A stretch of DNA of 64,000 nt from G963662655 sp963665015. Its GTDB lineage: Bacteria; Cloacimonadota; Cloacimonadia; Cloacimonadales; JAIOQZ01. Shown here piece after piece: positions 49,514 to 57,850 of the stretch. The translations under genes were made by a program, and so were the position numbers. The notes under the pieces are model-generated. The model had not been told where the DNA came from. It saw nothing but the letters and a program-made list of their open reading frames with translations, and did no database searches. The DNA is taken from contig CAXXSY010000003.1 in assembly GCA_963665015.2 (NCBI GenBank), positions 806,001-870,000 of the forward strand, read 5' to 3'. Within the stretch, counting starts at the first letter, position 1; each line of letters opens with the position of its first letter.

Positions 49514-50293
49514 TTAGGCATAGTTCGCTATCAATAGCTCTGTCTTGCGTTTCAGTTGTCCGGATAGTGAGTAGGTGGTTTCGAGTTCTTCGATTGGGTA
49601 GTCCCTGTACATTTCACGAATAGCCGGGTGATCGTTGTACGACAGCAGCCACTTGCCTTTCACCGTTTTCAGCTGCTCGCATAGTTCGTCATGAGCAGTG
49701 AAAGACACGATTCCGTCCCTTTCATACAGGCTTTCCAGCTCGTAATACGGCGGATCGAGATAGAAGAAAGTGCCGGGCTTGTCGTAGTGTCTGATCAGAT
49801 GCTTGAAGTCCTGTTTCTCGATGATCACATTGCGCAGTCTGTCCGTTGCCTTCAAGACTTTCGCGGTGTCACGAAGCGGAAGCATGCTCGTATGCCCACG
49901 TACTGCAAATGTGTTTCCCAACGATCCGAACGAGCAGGCGACCTTGTAATAGAAATGCACTGCCCGTTCGAGATCGGTGGTAGGCTGAGACCGGAGGAAC
50001 TCGTGAAACAGCTCTCGGGATGCTATCAGTCGATTGAGCTCTGCCGTGAATGCCTACGGGTGTCGCTGGATGTAACGCCAGAAATTGACCAGGTCACCGT
50101 TGAGATCGTTGTATATCTCGCGGTATTTTTGGCGAGAGTCGAGTCTCCAGTCCTTGGGATCGTCGCTCTTGCCGAACAGCACCCAGCCAGCTCCGCCGAA
50201 CACCTCGCAATAGGTGTCGTGTTTTGGCATACGCTCAATGATGGATTTTCGAAGAAGTCTTTTGCCACCGACCCAGGCGATAATCGGGTTCAT
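49514..50293 (-). pseudogene. DNA adenine methylase (Dam type) interrupted by an amber codon
   Basis: The frame from ATG 50293 (GAGGAA 9 bases upstream) reads MNPIIAWVGGKRLLRKSIIE... YCEVFGGAGWVLF, the N-terminal motif of Dam-type N6-adenine methylases, up to a TAG at 50054-50056. The same frame then continues AFTAELNRLIASRELFHEFL... FYLDPPYYELESLYERDG with the catalytic DPPY motif to 49514. The interruption is a single in-frame amber codon where Glu (GAG) fits well. TAG is a genuine stop elsewhere in this prophage (for example after the tail chaperone), so recoding is unlikely. It would make no active enzyme unless the amber is read through or is a sequencing error. Confidence 0.8.
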
Positions 50294-50413
50294 AGTGTGG
50301 GATTCCTCAATAGATTGGTCGGTAGATATTGGAGAGTTGAAATCTATGAAGGGTGCCGCACATGCCGCCAAGAACGTCAATAACAACGTCAGAGTGACAT
50401 AAGCCACTCTCAT
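50294..50413 (-). other. Lipoprotein-like leader in frame with the broken methylase
   Basis: From ATG 50413 the frame MRVAYVTLTLLLTFLAACAA carries a lipoprotein signal (lipobox LAAC), then 20 polar residues, and runs without a stop into the methylase ATG. GGGTG precedes the ATG. It might be the remnant of an outer-membrane spanin (Rz1-type lipoproteins are common among lysis genes) whose stop was lost when the methylase was joined. Confidence 0.35.
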
Positions 50414-50514
50414 GTACGACACCCGGTGTGTCATATCGAAGGTGTTATTGATTTCAGTTCTTGGCGGGAACTCGGTTATCATTTTCATTTCGATGTTATC
50501 CTGTCAAGCCATGT

Positions 50515-51057
50515 TTAGGCTGGGTCTTCGATACCGGTCAGCGGGATGACGGTATCATCTGTTGTACCACTGAATTCCGCTGAGAGAACCATCGTGTAGA
50601 GTCCGAACGCCTCGCCTGACCAGGCGACCGACCAGGTCTGTCCATTCACGATGAGGGCCTGGCTGTTGTCTTTGCTGACGCCCACGATCGTCATGACCTC
50701 GCCGCTCTCGCTGATCCCTTCCAGGAATTCCTTTTTGGCCTTGCTGATACCGTTGATGGTGATCTCCACCGTTGTGGTTCGCTTGGTTTCGAGCTTGTGG
50801 TGGAGAGTCTTGGCACTCTCCGTTTTTGAATCGAGCTTGACCGGCTTCTCCGCCAGCAACCCTAACGGTATCAGATTTGTGGAGAGTTCGCCAGCCAGGA
50901 GGGTCGTGTCTGCGAATTTCGTAGATATATCGCTTCCCGAATAGCTACCCGCGCCGATATGACACGTTTCGAGCTTGAGAACAGCGATCTGCTTGCTGAG
51001 ATCGATCATGTCCTCGGCGGACAGTCCATCGGGTAGTTGAGGTCTTGCTACTGCCAT
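50515..51057 (-). CDS. Phage structural protein, probable tail tube
   Basis: The 180-residue protein MAVARPQLPDGLSAEDMIDLSKQIAVLKLETCHIGAGSYSG... VIPLTGIEDPA directly follows the capsid gene by 12 bp. It has a beta-rich composition (KRTTTVEITINGISKAKKEF, EVMTIVGVSKDNSQALIVNGQTWSVAWSGEAFGLYTMVLSAEFSG) consistent with a tail tube protein or a head decoration protein. I recognise no diagnostic motif. AGGGAGGTAACC precedes the ATG. Confidence 0.5.
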   Translation of the reverse strand: MAVARPQLPDGLSAEDMIDLSKQIAVLKLETCHIGAGSYSGSDISTKFADTTLLAGELSTNLIPLGLLAEKPVKLDSKTESAKTLHHKLETKRTTTVEITINGISKAKKEFLEGISESGEVMTIVGVSKDNSQALIVNGQTWSVAWSGEAFGLYTMVLSAEFSGTTDDTVIPLTGIEDPA

Positions 51058-51068
51058 GGTTACCTCCC

Positions 51069-52805
51069 TTACTCACCGGTCGTCAGGTGGAAGACCAGCG
51101 CGAAGCCGTTGACGTATGTGATTCCGGCGCGGAGACGCAGATAGAAGTGCCACTTCCAGTCGGAACCGTGATGTTCTTTCTTCAGCTCGACATCGGCACG
51201 AACGCCGAGTATGATGAACTTGGCGAGACCGGCGACGATGTAGTTGTCCGGAAGCAGGCGCTCTTTGACAGGGATACCGCCGTAGGATATCTTCCCGCCT
51301 TCCATGAGCAGCTTGTCGCCGAGTTGTGTCGGGCGAGCAGCGATCTCTGCAGCGATTCGGATGTGATCCTTGTGGCTTACATAGATGACGAATCCCTCTT
51401 TTTCCTCGAGCATGTCGTCACTGAATGTAAGCAGAACCTGTTCGAAGCGCTCTGACCATGTGTCATAGGTTGTAGGATTGACGTCCGTGATTGCCGAAGC
51501 GTCGGAAGCCTGTTCGAGCACGCCATCGAGAGCTTTGAGCTTGTCTGTGCTTGATTCGCGGTCGCCTTTGAAGAGCAGCAATCGAAGTGCTTTCTCGGTC
51601 TTCTTGACGAGATGCTGATTGACGTATGCACCAAATGCTTCCGCACCGTACTTCTCGGTGTAGAATTCCACCGTGGTTTGAGCCAGCGAGAATTCTGCCA
51701 GCAGGATACTGGTGGGGCAGGATACATCGTTTTCACCTACCGTTTGACCTGCTGGTGTACCGTCGAGCGAGTTCGTGAGTAAGATATCTTCGATGATGCC
51801 AGCGTCGATCTTCTCGTCCTTGTTCAGTAACACGACCGAGATGTCCGAGAAAGTGTCACCGGGTTTCGATGTTACGACTTCATCGACGAACAGACCTGCC
51901 ATGTTCTCGGTTAGCATATTCATGCTCTTGCCTGAATCTACATCGGCGAATCCCTTGTAGAGTTCGCGATGGCCTGCCTTGATGACGATTTCGGCACCGT
52001 CAATAATCACTTTCCTGTCGTCAGGTGTTTCCTCGGGCTCGCCAGGAAGCGACTTCGAGATTGCCTTGGTCAGCATCTTGCCAACATCTTCAACCGACTT
52101 CTGCAGACCCTTGATCAGCATATTGGTTTTCTCGTTGGAGGTTGCGGAACGTGCCTTCTGGATCTGCTGATTGATTTCGTCGATAGCGGGCTGGAACTCT
52201 GCTCCTTTCTGCTTGGAGACAAGGTCATTCTTGACGTTCTCCAGCTGCTCGACTGTCCTCTGCAACTTGGCAAGCTCGGGATTTGAATCCTCAGGACGCT
52301 CGAATCCATACAGCGAGACGCCGTTGAAATCACCTTTCTTGACCTTCTGCCAGTACTCGGAGCCGAGGTTGTCGAACTTGATTGTCTGCACCCAGGAACC
52401 GACCTTGGTATCGGGATAGTGTTCCGGGTCTTTGGCTTTGAGGATGGAGTTTTCGGCGACAAAGCAGTCGTTGATCGTATGGAAGTTGTGGTTGACGTCG
52501 TTTTTACCGACCATCCCCTTGCGGGAAAAGCGGTCGCATGCCTTTTGAATTTCTTCCTTCGTACATGTGTCGCCTTGAGCGTCCACCGTGTCAGGCTCCA
52601 TAACGGTTACGTACAGCCTGCCCTGATCGTCAGACTTGAACTTGGCAGTACTGCGAACGTACGCATGTTCCTTGCCGTCCTGCGACTTGATCACCGCGCC
52701 TTTCTGGTTGGCGGGCTTCATGTCGTCGAACAGCAAGGATACAAGCTCTACGTCCACATTGTGGAGCTGTCCCTTCATGAGTGTCCGTTTCTTCTTGCGG
52801 AACAT
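51069..52805 (-). CDS. Prohead protease - major capsid protein fusion
   Basis: The 578-residue protein joins two phage head functions. Residues about 45-170 resemble XkdF-type prohead proteases (YVTVMEPDTVDAQGDTCTKEEIQKACDRFSRKGMVGKNDVNHNF... GSWVQTIKF... GVSLYGFERPED), with a candidate catalytic His in NHNFH and Ser in GVSLYGF. A coiled, scaffold-like stretch (about 175-265) follows. The HK97-type major capsid domain (about 285-578) includes FADVDSGKSMNMLTENMAGLFVDEVV, EFSLAQTTVEFYTEKYGAEAFGAYVNQHLV, GFVIYVSHKDHIRIAAEIAAR and IILGVRADVELKKEHHGSDWKWHFYLRLRAGITYVNGFALV. The frame is continuous, and no separate capsid gene is seen. Which residue cleaves is inferred from the family. Confidence 0.7.
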   Translation of the reverse strand: MFRKKKRTLMKGQLHNVDVELVSLLFDDMKPANQKGAVIKSQDGKEHAYVRSTAKFKSDDQGRLYVTVMEPDTVDAQGDTCTKEEIQKACDRFSRKGMVGKNDVNHNFHTINDCFVAENSILKAKDPEHYPDTKVGSWVQTIKFDNLGSEYWQKVKKGDFNGVSLYGFERPEDSNPELAKLQRTVEQLENVKNDLVSKQKGAEFQPAIDEINQQIQKARSATSNEKTNMLIKGLQKSVEDVGKMLTKAISKSLPGEPEETPDDRKVIIDGAEIVIKAGHRELYKGFADVDSGKSMNMLTENMAGLFVDEVVTSKPGDTFSDISVVLLNKDEKIDAGIIEDILLTNSLDGTPAGQTVGENDVSCPTSILLAEFSLAQTTVEFYTEKYGAEAFGAYVNQHLVKKTEKALRLLLFKGDRESSTDKLKALDGVLEQASDASAITDVNPTTYDTWSERFEQVLLTFSDDMLEEKEGFVIYVSHKDHIRIAAEIAARPTQLGDKLLMEGGKISYGGIPVKERLLPDNYIVAGLAKFIILGVRADVELKKEHHGSDWKWHFYLRLRAGITYVNGFALVFHLTTGE

Positions 52806-52814
52806 ATTGCCTCC

Positions 52815-54002
52815 TTATTTATTCCGATTTGTGCTTTGGAAAATCTTCATATCTTCAGACTGGAACGCCTCTGTGAGGTTCCCGAAGTCGAACACATCCG
52901 CTTCGAGATTCCAGTCGAATTCGCGGTTGATTTCTTTGGTTAGTGTTGTTGCAATGCGGTTTTGAAGCGGCTTTACGACAAATGTGTAAAACATGGTCAT
53001 GTCGCTGTTATTGTCACCGCCCAGTTGTCCGGACACGAGTTGAGAAACCAGCCTAGCAGGAACCCGATGAAAAGCAAAGACGCCCTCACGGAGATCCTTC
53101 TTGAGATTGATGAAACCGCCGTCTTTATCTTGCTGGCGGAGTGGCTCCAGACGGATTTTCGCGTTCTCGCGTTCGACCTCGATCAGTATGCTGGAATGAG
53201 ATTTGCCATTACCGGTTGCTTCTTTCAATGCATCCTGGATGACTTCGTAAGCATCCTTGACGAGCGTATTGCCTTCACTGTCGGTGATCGTGTTGTCGCG
53301 TAACGATCCACCTTCAACCAGGATGAAATAGTCTGCCAGAAGTCCGTTCTTGAAGTTGTTGAAATCGAACTTCTTGATCTCGCCCAGGATCTCAGCATTG
53401 ATTGCGATCGGGACACTGGAGAGTCCCCAGGCGTTTGATCGATACGTCGGGCGTTTGATGTGAATGATATCGGCATTCGAGTGAAGGGTTCGAATATTGT
53501 TCTTGTGCTGGATATAGTCCGGTTTCAGGAAGCCGTATTGGTCGTATTTCTCGACGATTACGATCTCGTGGGGAATGATCTGCTCGATCCCGACCCAGTC
53601 ACCTTTTGAGTTACGCATCTTGAGCAGAAAGGCATTACCACAAGCAGCATGATACTTTGCCGCTTCCGCCAGGATTGAATTCAGGTTCTCGTTACCAGGG
53701 AACTCAGCCGAGGAAATCCAGCTCTTGAGTTTGGAATCGGACACCTTGACCTGCATAATGGTCGAGTCCTTGATCGCCTCACAGCAGCCGAAATGGTACT
53801 CTTCGAGATCGAGAAGCTTGAGAAGCTTCCGCATCGAAAGAGGAGCATAGAGCAGCTTCTTTGTGGAGTCAGCCTTGGAAAGCCTCTTGCCTGTCCATGC
53901 CATCTTGGAAAGCTTGGGATTCTCTGCTTTATAATGCTTCTCGACCAGTTCAGCTGCTTCCGAGATCGCTACTCGGTGGTTACCGATATTGAGGATCCTC
54001 AC
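52815..54002 (-). CDS. Phage portal protein (PBSX/P2-like)
   Basis: The 395-residue protein matches PBSX- or P2-type portal proteins. It has LYAPLSMRKLLKLLDLEEYHFGCCEAIKD, a central KYDQYGFLKPDYIQHKNNIRTLHSNADIIHIKRPTYRSNAWGLSSVPIAINAEILGEIKKFDFNNFKNGLLADYFILVEGG, and FINLKKDLREGVFAFHRVPARLVSQLVSGQLGGDNNSDMTMFYTFVVKPLQNRI. The portal dodecamer is the DNA gate at the capsid vertex. It overlaps the preceding gene by 4 bp and is followed by the protease-capsid fusion 9 bp on. Its place after the connector genes is unusual. Confidence 0.85.
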   Translation of the reverse strand: MRILNIGNHRVAISEAAELVEKHYKAENPKLSKMAWTGKRLSKADSTKKLLYAPLSMRKLLKLLDLEEYHFGCCEAIKDSTIMQVKVSDSKLKSWISSAEFPGNENLNSILAEAAKYHAACGNAFLLKMRNSKGDWVGIEQIIPHEIVIVEKYDQYGFLKPDYIQHKNNIRTLHSNADIIHIKRPTYRSNAWGLSSVPIAINAEILGEIKKFDFNNFKNGLLADYFILVEGGSLRDNTITDSEGNTLVKDAYEVIQDALKEATGNGKSHSSILIEVERENAKIRLEPLRQQDKDGGFINLKKDLREGVFAFHRVPARLVSQLVSGQLGGDNNSDMTMFYTFVVKPLQNRIATTLTKEINREFDWNLEADVFDFGNLTEAFQSEDMKIFQSTNRNK

Positions 54003-54391
54003 AGCCTGTACTCCACAGCTATTTTCGCGATCCTAACCTTGCGCGAGCGATCAGCGCGTGCATCATAGTACTCAGTTGTCGTAATAACATTACCCACTTC
54101 ATTTTCGAGTTGCGCACGAAGAGCCTCCCTTAGCGTAATAATCGTTATGTCCGGATCGGCATCGTTCTGCGTATCCACGATCAAGCAGACAGAGACCTGA
54201 ACATCGAGTGAGTTGCAGACGTGCTTGGATGTGTTGCTGCTCAGATCGCTCTCGAGAATAATCATCGCTGCCGGGTAATCGTCCGAACCTGGCACGGTAT
54301 CCTTGCGGAAGTAGATACGACTGGATGCGATCCCGATCGCGTTCAATGCGGCTATTATCTGGCTTCTGAATTGAATATACTTATCGGTCAC
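53999..54391 (-). CDS. Tail terminator/completion-like protein
   Basis: The 130-residue protein MTDKYIQFRSQIIAALNAIGIASSRIYFRKDTVPGSDDYPAAMII... VEYRL has the size and alpha/beta layout of phage tail-completion or terminator proteins (gpU/minor tail type). It lies in an overlapping four-gene set (161-residue connector, gp10-like, this gene, portal). Assignment rests on position plus general pattern. Confidence 0.45.
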   Translation of the reverse strand: MTDKYIQFRSQIIAALNAIGIASSRIYFRKDTVPGSDDYPAAMIILESDLSSNTSKHVCNSLDVQVSVCLIVDTQNDADPDITIITLREALRAQLENEVGNVITTTEYYDARADRSRKVRIAKIAVEYRL

Positions 54392-54867
54392 GAGAGCACC
54401 GCCTCGATGCTGTTCAATTGGTCGTGGATCCAGCTTTCCTGGTTCTTGATCACCTCGGCAAAGACGTTACGCTCCTCGATGCCCTCACGCTTGATCTTGC
54501 CACGGATCAGATACGCCATCTCTTCGATGGTCATCTTCTCGCCTTTCTTCTTTCCAGACTCATGAACCCAGCCGAGGTCTTTACGTTCAACCCATGCCAT
54601 GAGTGGTTTAAGCGGAGTCCATGACGGAACCTTGCCGCCCAGCACATAAGGCTCGTGCTTGACGTTGGAGCCGACAAAGAGGGTCACGGTATCATCATTC
54701 TCGATAACCCGGTATTCGGTATTGCGATAGAAGTCGCCCTTGTCCTTGATCTCCTGATCGAGAATCTCTTGCTTGGTCTTGCCAACGATCACGTTCCCGA
54801 TCAGGTGGGCACGCTGCTTGATCGCGGTGAAGATAGCCCGGTAGATTTCGCTCATCAGTTCGATCAT
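54388..54867 (-). CDS. HK97 gp10-like head-tail connector protein
   Basis: The 159-residue protein contains RNTEYRVIENDDTVTLFVGSNVKHEPYVLGGKVPSWTPLKPLMAWVERKDLGWVHESGKKKGEKMTIEEMAYLIRGKIKREGI. The segment 'VGSNVKHEPYVLGG... PLMAWVERK' is typical of HK97 gp10-like connector or tail-completion proteins. It overlaps both neighbours by 4 bp. Confidence 0.6.
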   Translation of the reverse strand: MIELMSEIYRAIFTAIKQRAHLIGNVIVGKTKQEILDQEIKDKGDFYRNTEYRVIENDDTVTLFVGSNVKHEPYVLGGKVPSWTPLKPLMAWVERKDLGWVHESGKKKGEKMTIEEMAYLIRGKIKREGIEERNVFAEVIKNQESWIHDQLNSIEAVLS

Positions 54868-55349
54868 ACGTCATCCTCCTCATCTCCGCTGATGACGCAG
54901 GCGCGAGTCCCGCGAACGGTTTGGGATCCGGTCAATAGCTCACGGTAACGGTTCTGTCCTGCCAGGTTGAGGTAATCCACGACCTGGTTGAGTGCCCGGA
55001 GCTCGAGTTGTTGCTTGTAGGCTTGGATTTCTTTGAATGTGAGTAGCTCTGTTGACTGGGCATCGATGCCGGTTGTCTTGATTATTCCCTCGCCGAGTGT
55101 GCTCAGGTTGAGGAATTCGAGAGAGGATTGAAGCAGGATGAAAGCGAAGGCGTACTTGAAAGCTATCGCAAGTGTTTCACCTGGATCCGTTCCGGTCGCT
55201 TCGGCGTAGTATTCTTTTTCCGTGTGCCTTGCCAGGTACGAAAGAGCAAGCGGAGAATGCTGTCCCAGGACGTCCTCGATCTTGCCTTCCTTGGGCAAGT
55301 TGACGATCGCCCGAACATCTGCTGCACTGACCGGAATTGCTGCTGCCAT
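54864..55349 (-). CDS. Head-tail connector-like phage protein, 161 aa
   Basis: The protein is mostly helical (LALSYLARHTEKEYYAEATG, TLAIAFKYAFAFILLQSSLEFLNLSTLGEGIIKTTGIDAQSTELLTFKEIQAYKQQLELRALNQVVDYL) and resembles head-completion or adaptor proteins of the HK97 gp6 group in size and layout. It is the first gene of a four-gene overlapping block leading to the portal. The 135-bp gap upstream, next to the cargo genes, shows no gene. Confidence 0.5.
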   Translation of the reverse strand: MAAAIPVSAADVRAIVNLPKEGKIEDVLGQHSPLALSYLARHTEKEYYAEATGTDPGETLAIAFKYAFAFILLQSSLEFLNLSTLGEGIIKTTGIDAQSTELLTFKEIQAYKQQLELRALNQVVDYLNLAGQNRYRELLTGSQTVRGTRACVISGDEEDDV

Positions 55350-55484
55350 TTGGCTACCTCACATCGTTTATTGATGCGAGTTTGCAGCAACATTAGAAGG
55401 GTGTCAAAAACGGGTGACCACATTTGACACAGTTTCTTACAGATAAGGTGCTTTTTTTGAGGAAAGATATTTATATTATCCTGA

Positions 55485-56315
55485 TCATTGCCCAAGCATG
55501 GTCATGTTATCACTATAGAAACACAGTTCGCTTGCTTTACTACATTTCCCTGCCGAGTAGTATATCGGTAATTCAGTTTGTTGGAATTCCTGATATTGGC
55601 ACCGGATAAAATCAGAATCATCGTATGTGAGAAGCCAGTGAATGTTTCCCGTTTTCTTCAAGACAACGGCAAGTTCTATATGATCTTTGTTATCATAATA
55701 GTTTAGGTATAGCTCTTTACCTCGAGCATAATAAGGGGGATCAAGATATACAAACATTGCCTCACTATCTTGTATCTTAAGATGCTTCACGAGGTCTATT
55801 GCATCGTAATTCGTCACCTCAATCCTATCAAGGAATCTTCTGATGAAATTAATGCGCCTGATCAGATTTTCTTTATTGAAACGAACATCTATTTTGTACT
55901 GGCCAGCTTGATTTTTTCCGCCGATCGGCCCGGCTTTCAAAATCCCGGATCGGTTACAACGATTCAGGAAGAAGAACGCGAATCCTCTTTCAAGGTTTGA
56001 TACCGAAGCTTGCATGATGTCTTTTTGCCGAAGCCATTCCTGATAGCTTACAGACGTCGATTGTATCTTCTCAATGAAAGCATCAGTCTGTTCGGTAACG
56101 GCTTTCCAAAATGCGAAAACATTCGGATCAAGATCGTTGATGACAATCTTCGAGACAACACCCCTGTCCAACAGCTTCAAAGCTGCACCAGCGCCACCTG
56201 CATAAGGCTCTATATACGTGCAACCGACAAGATTGTTTGCCTCTATGACTTCCTGCAGGAATCCGGTAATCTTGCCTTTCCCGCCTGGATACCTCAGTGG
56301 GCTGATATCCTTCAT
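55485..56315 (-). CDS. DNA adenine methylase (Dam/D12 class), cargo
   Basis: The 276-residue N6-adenine methyltransferase has motif I SPLRYPGGKGK near the N-terminus and EPYAGGAGAALKLL. LNRCNRSGIL lies in the middle, and the catalytic DPPY motif is in MFVYLDPPYYARGKELYL. The chosen ATG 56315 has GAGGCG 9 bases upstream; the frame begins at 56360, overlapping the ParB-like gene by 17 bp, so the two are coupled. Low GC relative to the neighbouring structural genes, and a position between muF and the connectors, mark the pair as a cargo insertion. It may protect phage DNA from restriction or modify the host's. No cognate endonuclease is apparent unless the ParB-like neighbour has that function. 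Confidence 0.85.
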   Translation of the reverse strand: MKDISPLRYPGGKGKITGFLQEVIEANNLVGCTYIEPYAGGAGAALKLLDRGVVSKIVINDLDPNVFAFWKAVTEQTDAFIEKIQSTSVSYQEWLRQKDIMQASVSNLERGFAFFFLNRCNRSGILKAGPIGGKNQAGQYKIDVRFNKENLIRRINFIRRFLDRIEVTNYDAIDLVKHLKIQDSEAMFVYLDPPYYARGKELYLNYYDNKDHIELAVVLKKTGNIHWLLTYDDSDFIRCQYQEFQQTELPIYYSAGKCSKASELCFYSDNMTMLGQ

Positions 56316-56343
56316 GCTATACGCCTCGAAAATTTTTTCATCT

Positions 56344-57765
56344 TTACCATTTGTCCTCATTGAGAAGGTAACCCATTAAATTGCAAATGCTGTTCCAAAA
56401 AACTGTAACCTCATCTCGACTAATCACAACGTGTGGATCGTGCACAAAGCCGTTTAATTCTCCCACTTTCCTTTCTACAATTTCAAGCTGGTTCAGATAG
56501 CTGTTCTTTTCTGGAAGGTTTGAATTACTTAGAAAGCTCCGGACAGAGTTTATATCTGCTTTGAACTCTTTGCACGTTCCTTCAATCTTATACATTATAA
56601 AGTACTTGATTGCGAACTCACATAAGCTACGCAATACAACTGAACCTATTGTACTGTATCTCGACAGAGGAAGCCTTTGAAGTTGCTCAATCAGATTTAT
56701 GAGCTTCGTTGATTTAGTTATCTTTATGCTAAAATCTTTCCCAATAATTTTTCCATGACTCTTTCCACTTGTTTCTGATTTTCTGTGTTTTAATGATTTT
56801 TTTTGTTCTTTGCTTGGGGTAAAATCGTTGGGGATGATTCTTGGCTCGTCAGGTACTTCAACAGTTACTGGTTCAATTTCCTCAGGGACTTGTACTTTAT
56901 CATTCAACTGTTCGATAATATCCTTGTTGCTGGATTTCCTCATCTTCTCCTTTTTCAGCGCATCGATTGTTCTTGTTGTTATCTTACCAGAATCAAGCCA
57001 CTCAACAAAAAGCTCGACTCGTTCCTTGCTGGATTGGTCTGAGTAGCATTGAATTAACACAATGTCATCTCGTGTTTCTTCGAATCTCAATCCCAAGTAT
57101 TTTGATAGCAAATCGGGGAGCAGTCTCTGAATAATAGAATACGTGAATAAATACGGATTGTCGATAGCAGGTTTTAGCTTGGGATTCTTAACCTGTTTAC
57201 ACATCCATTCATACAACAGATAATACCTAATCTTAGCACTAAGATCCTTAGTATTTGTATGCTCACTAAAGCTTGCCAAGTTCAAGCCACTCTTCTTCCA
57301 TTCTCTATAAACATGAAGACTTGTAACCGTGTAAGACCAATTCTTCGTTTTTTCACCGATATGTTTCGTAGATAGCAAGGATAGGCTATCCTCGTCACTC
57401 TCTAACAGGAAAATGTAAACACTTCGCGGCACCTCAGCTCTTGAAGAATACCTTTTAATTGTCTGTTGATATTCAAAGGGGGCAAGCTTGTAGTTGTTCA
57501 GCAATTTTAAAACCGTAATCCTTCTGTTGCCATCAATTACAATGAGTTTTCCCTTTCTCTTAACTGCGTACATATCTGATGGTACTATTAGTCCATTAGC
57601 AAATGCTCTCATGAGCTTCAGAATCCCGAATTCTTTCTCGGCATTCAACATAAAAGAAATAATCTGTTCTTCATTCTCTTGCATGATACCCAAACGTGGA
57701 TTTTCAGGATCAAGATTCAATTTGGAGATAGGTTGTTTCACCATTCTACCTTTAAGCATCGACAT
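56344..57765 (-). CDS. ParB/Srx-like (DGNRR) protein, cargo
   Basis: The 473-residue protein has an N-terminal ParB/sulfiredoxin-like domain. Key motifs are PISKLNLDPENPRLGIMQENEEQII, GLIVPSDMYAVKRKGKLIVIDGNRRITVLKLLNNY (DGNRR near residue 80), a helical middle, and a C-terminal domain with many charged and aromatic residues (LRSLCEFAIKYFIMYKIEG... FVHDPHVVISRDEVTVFWNSICNLMGYLL). DGNRR-type proteins occur next to methylases in phages and defence islands, but their activity (nuclease, NTP-binding or other) is not settled. It is low in GC and translationally coupled to the Dam gene. AGGAGAGG precedes ATG 57765. Confidence 0.75.
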   Translation of the reverse strand: MSMLKGRMVKQPISKLNLDPENPRLGIMQENEEQIISFMLNAEKEFGILKLMRAFANGLIVPSDMYAVKRKGKLIVIDGNRRITVLKLLNNYKLAPFEYQQTIKRYSSRAEVPRSVYIFLLESDEDSLSLLSTKHIGEKTKNWSYTVTSLHVYREWKKSGLNLASFSEHTNTKDLSAKIRYYLLYEWMCKQVKNPKLKPAIDNPYLFTYSIIQRLLPDLLSKYLGLRFEETRDDIVLIQCYSDQSSKERVELFVEWLDSGKITTRTIDALKKEKMRKSSNKDIIEQLNDKVQVPEEIEPVTVEVPDEPRIIPNDFTPSKEQKKSLKHRKSETSGKSHGKIIGKDFSIKITKSTKLINLIEQLQRLPLSRYSTIGSVVLRSLCEFAIKYFIMYKIEGTCKEFKADINSVRSFLSNSNLPEKNSYLNQLEIVERKVGELNGFVHDPHVVISRDEVTVFWNSICNLMGYLLNEDKW

Positions 57766-57800
57766 AATCCTCTCCTGTCAAAATTCTGCTAATTCAAACA

Positions 57801-57817
57801 TAATATGATACATATTA
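57801..57817 (-). promoter_or_regulatory. Palindromic operator-like site before the cargo pair
   Basis: TAATATG-ATA-CATATTA is a perfect 7-bp inverted repeat with a 3-bp centre, about 36 bp upstream of the ParB-like start. The AT-rich region around it could hold a promoter private to the cargo genes. Confidence 0.5.
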
Positions 57818-57850
57818 GTAAAATAAAGCAGATTCTGTAAAGGATTTTCT

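Noticed and set aside
50054..50056. Amber recoding (TAG read as Gln) in the prophage
   Set aside because: Other prophage genes end properly at TAG (for example the tail chaperone fusion and the 165-residue tail protein), and no other long gene has internal TAG.
55163..55495. 110-codon minus-strand open frame upstream of the connector gene
   Set aside because: It overlaps the connector protein in another frame and looks like noise; no ribosome-binding site.
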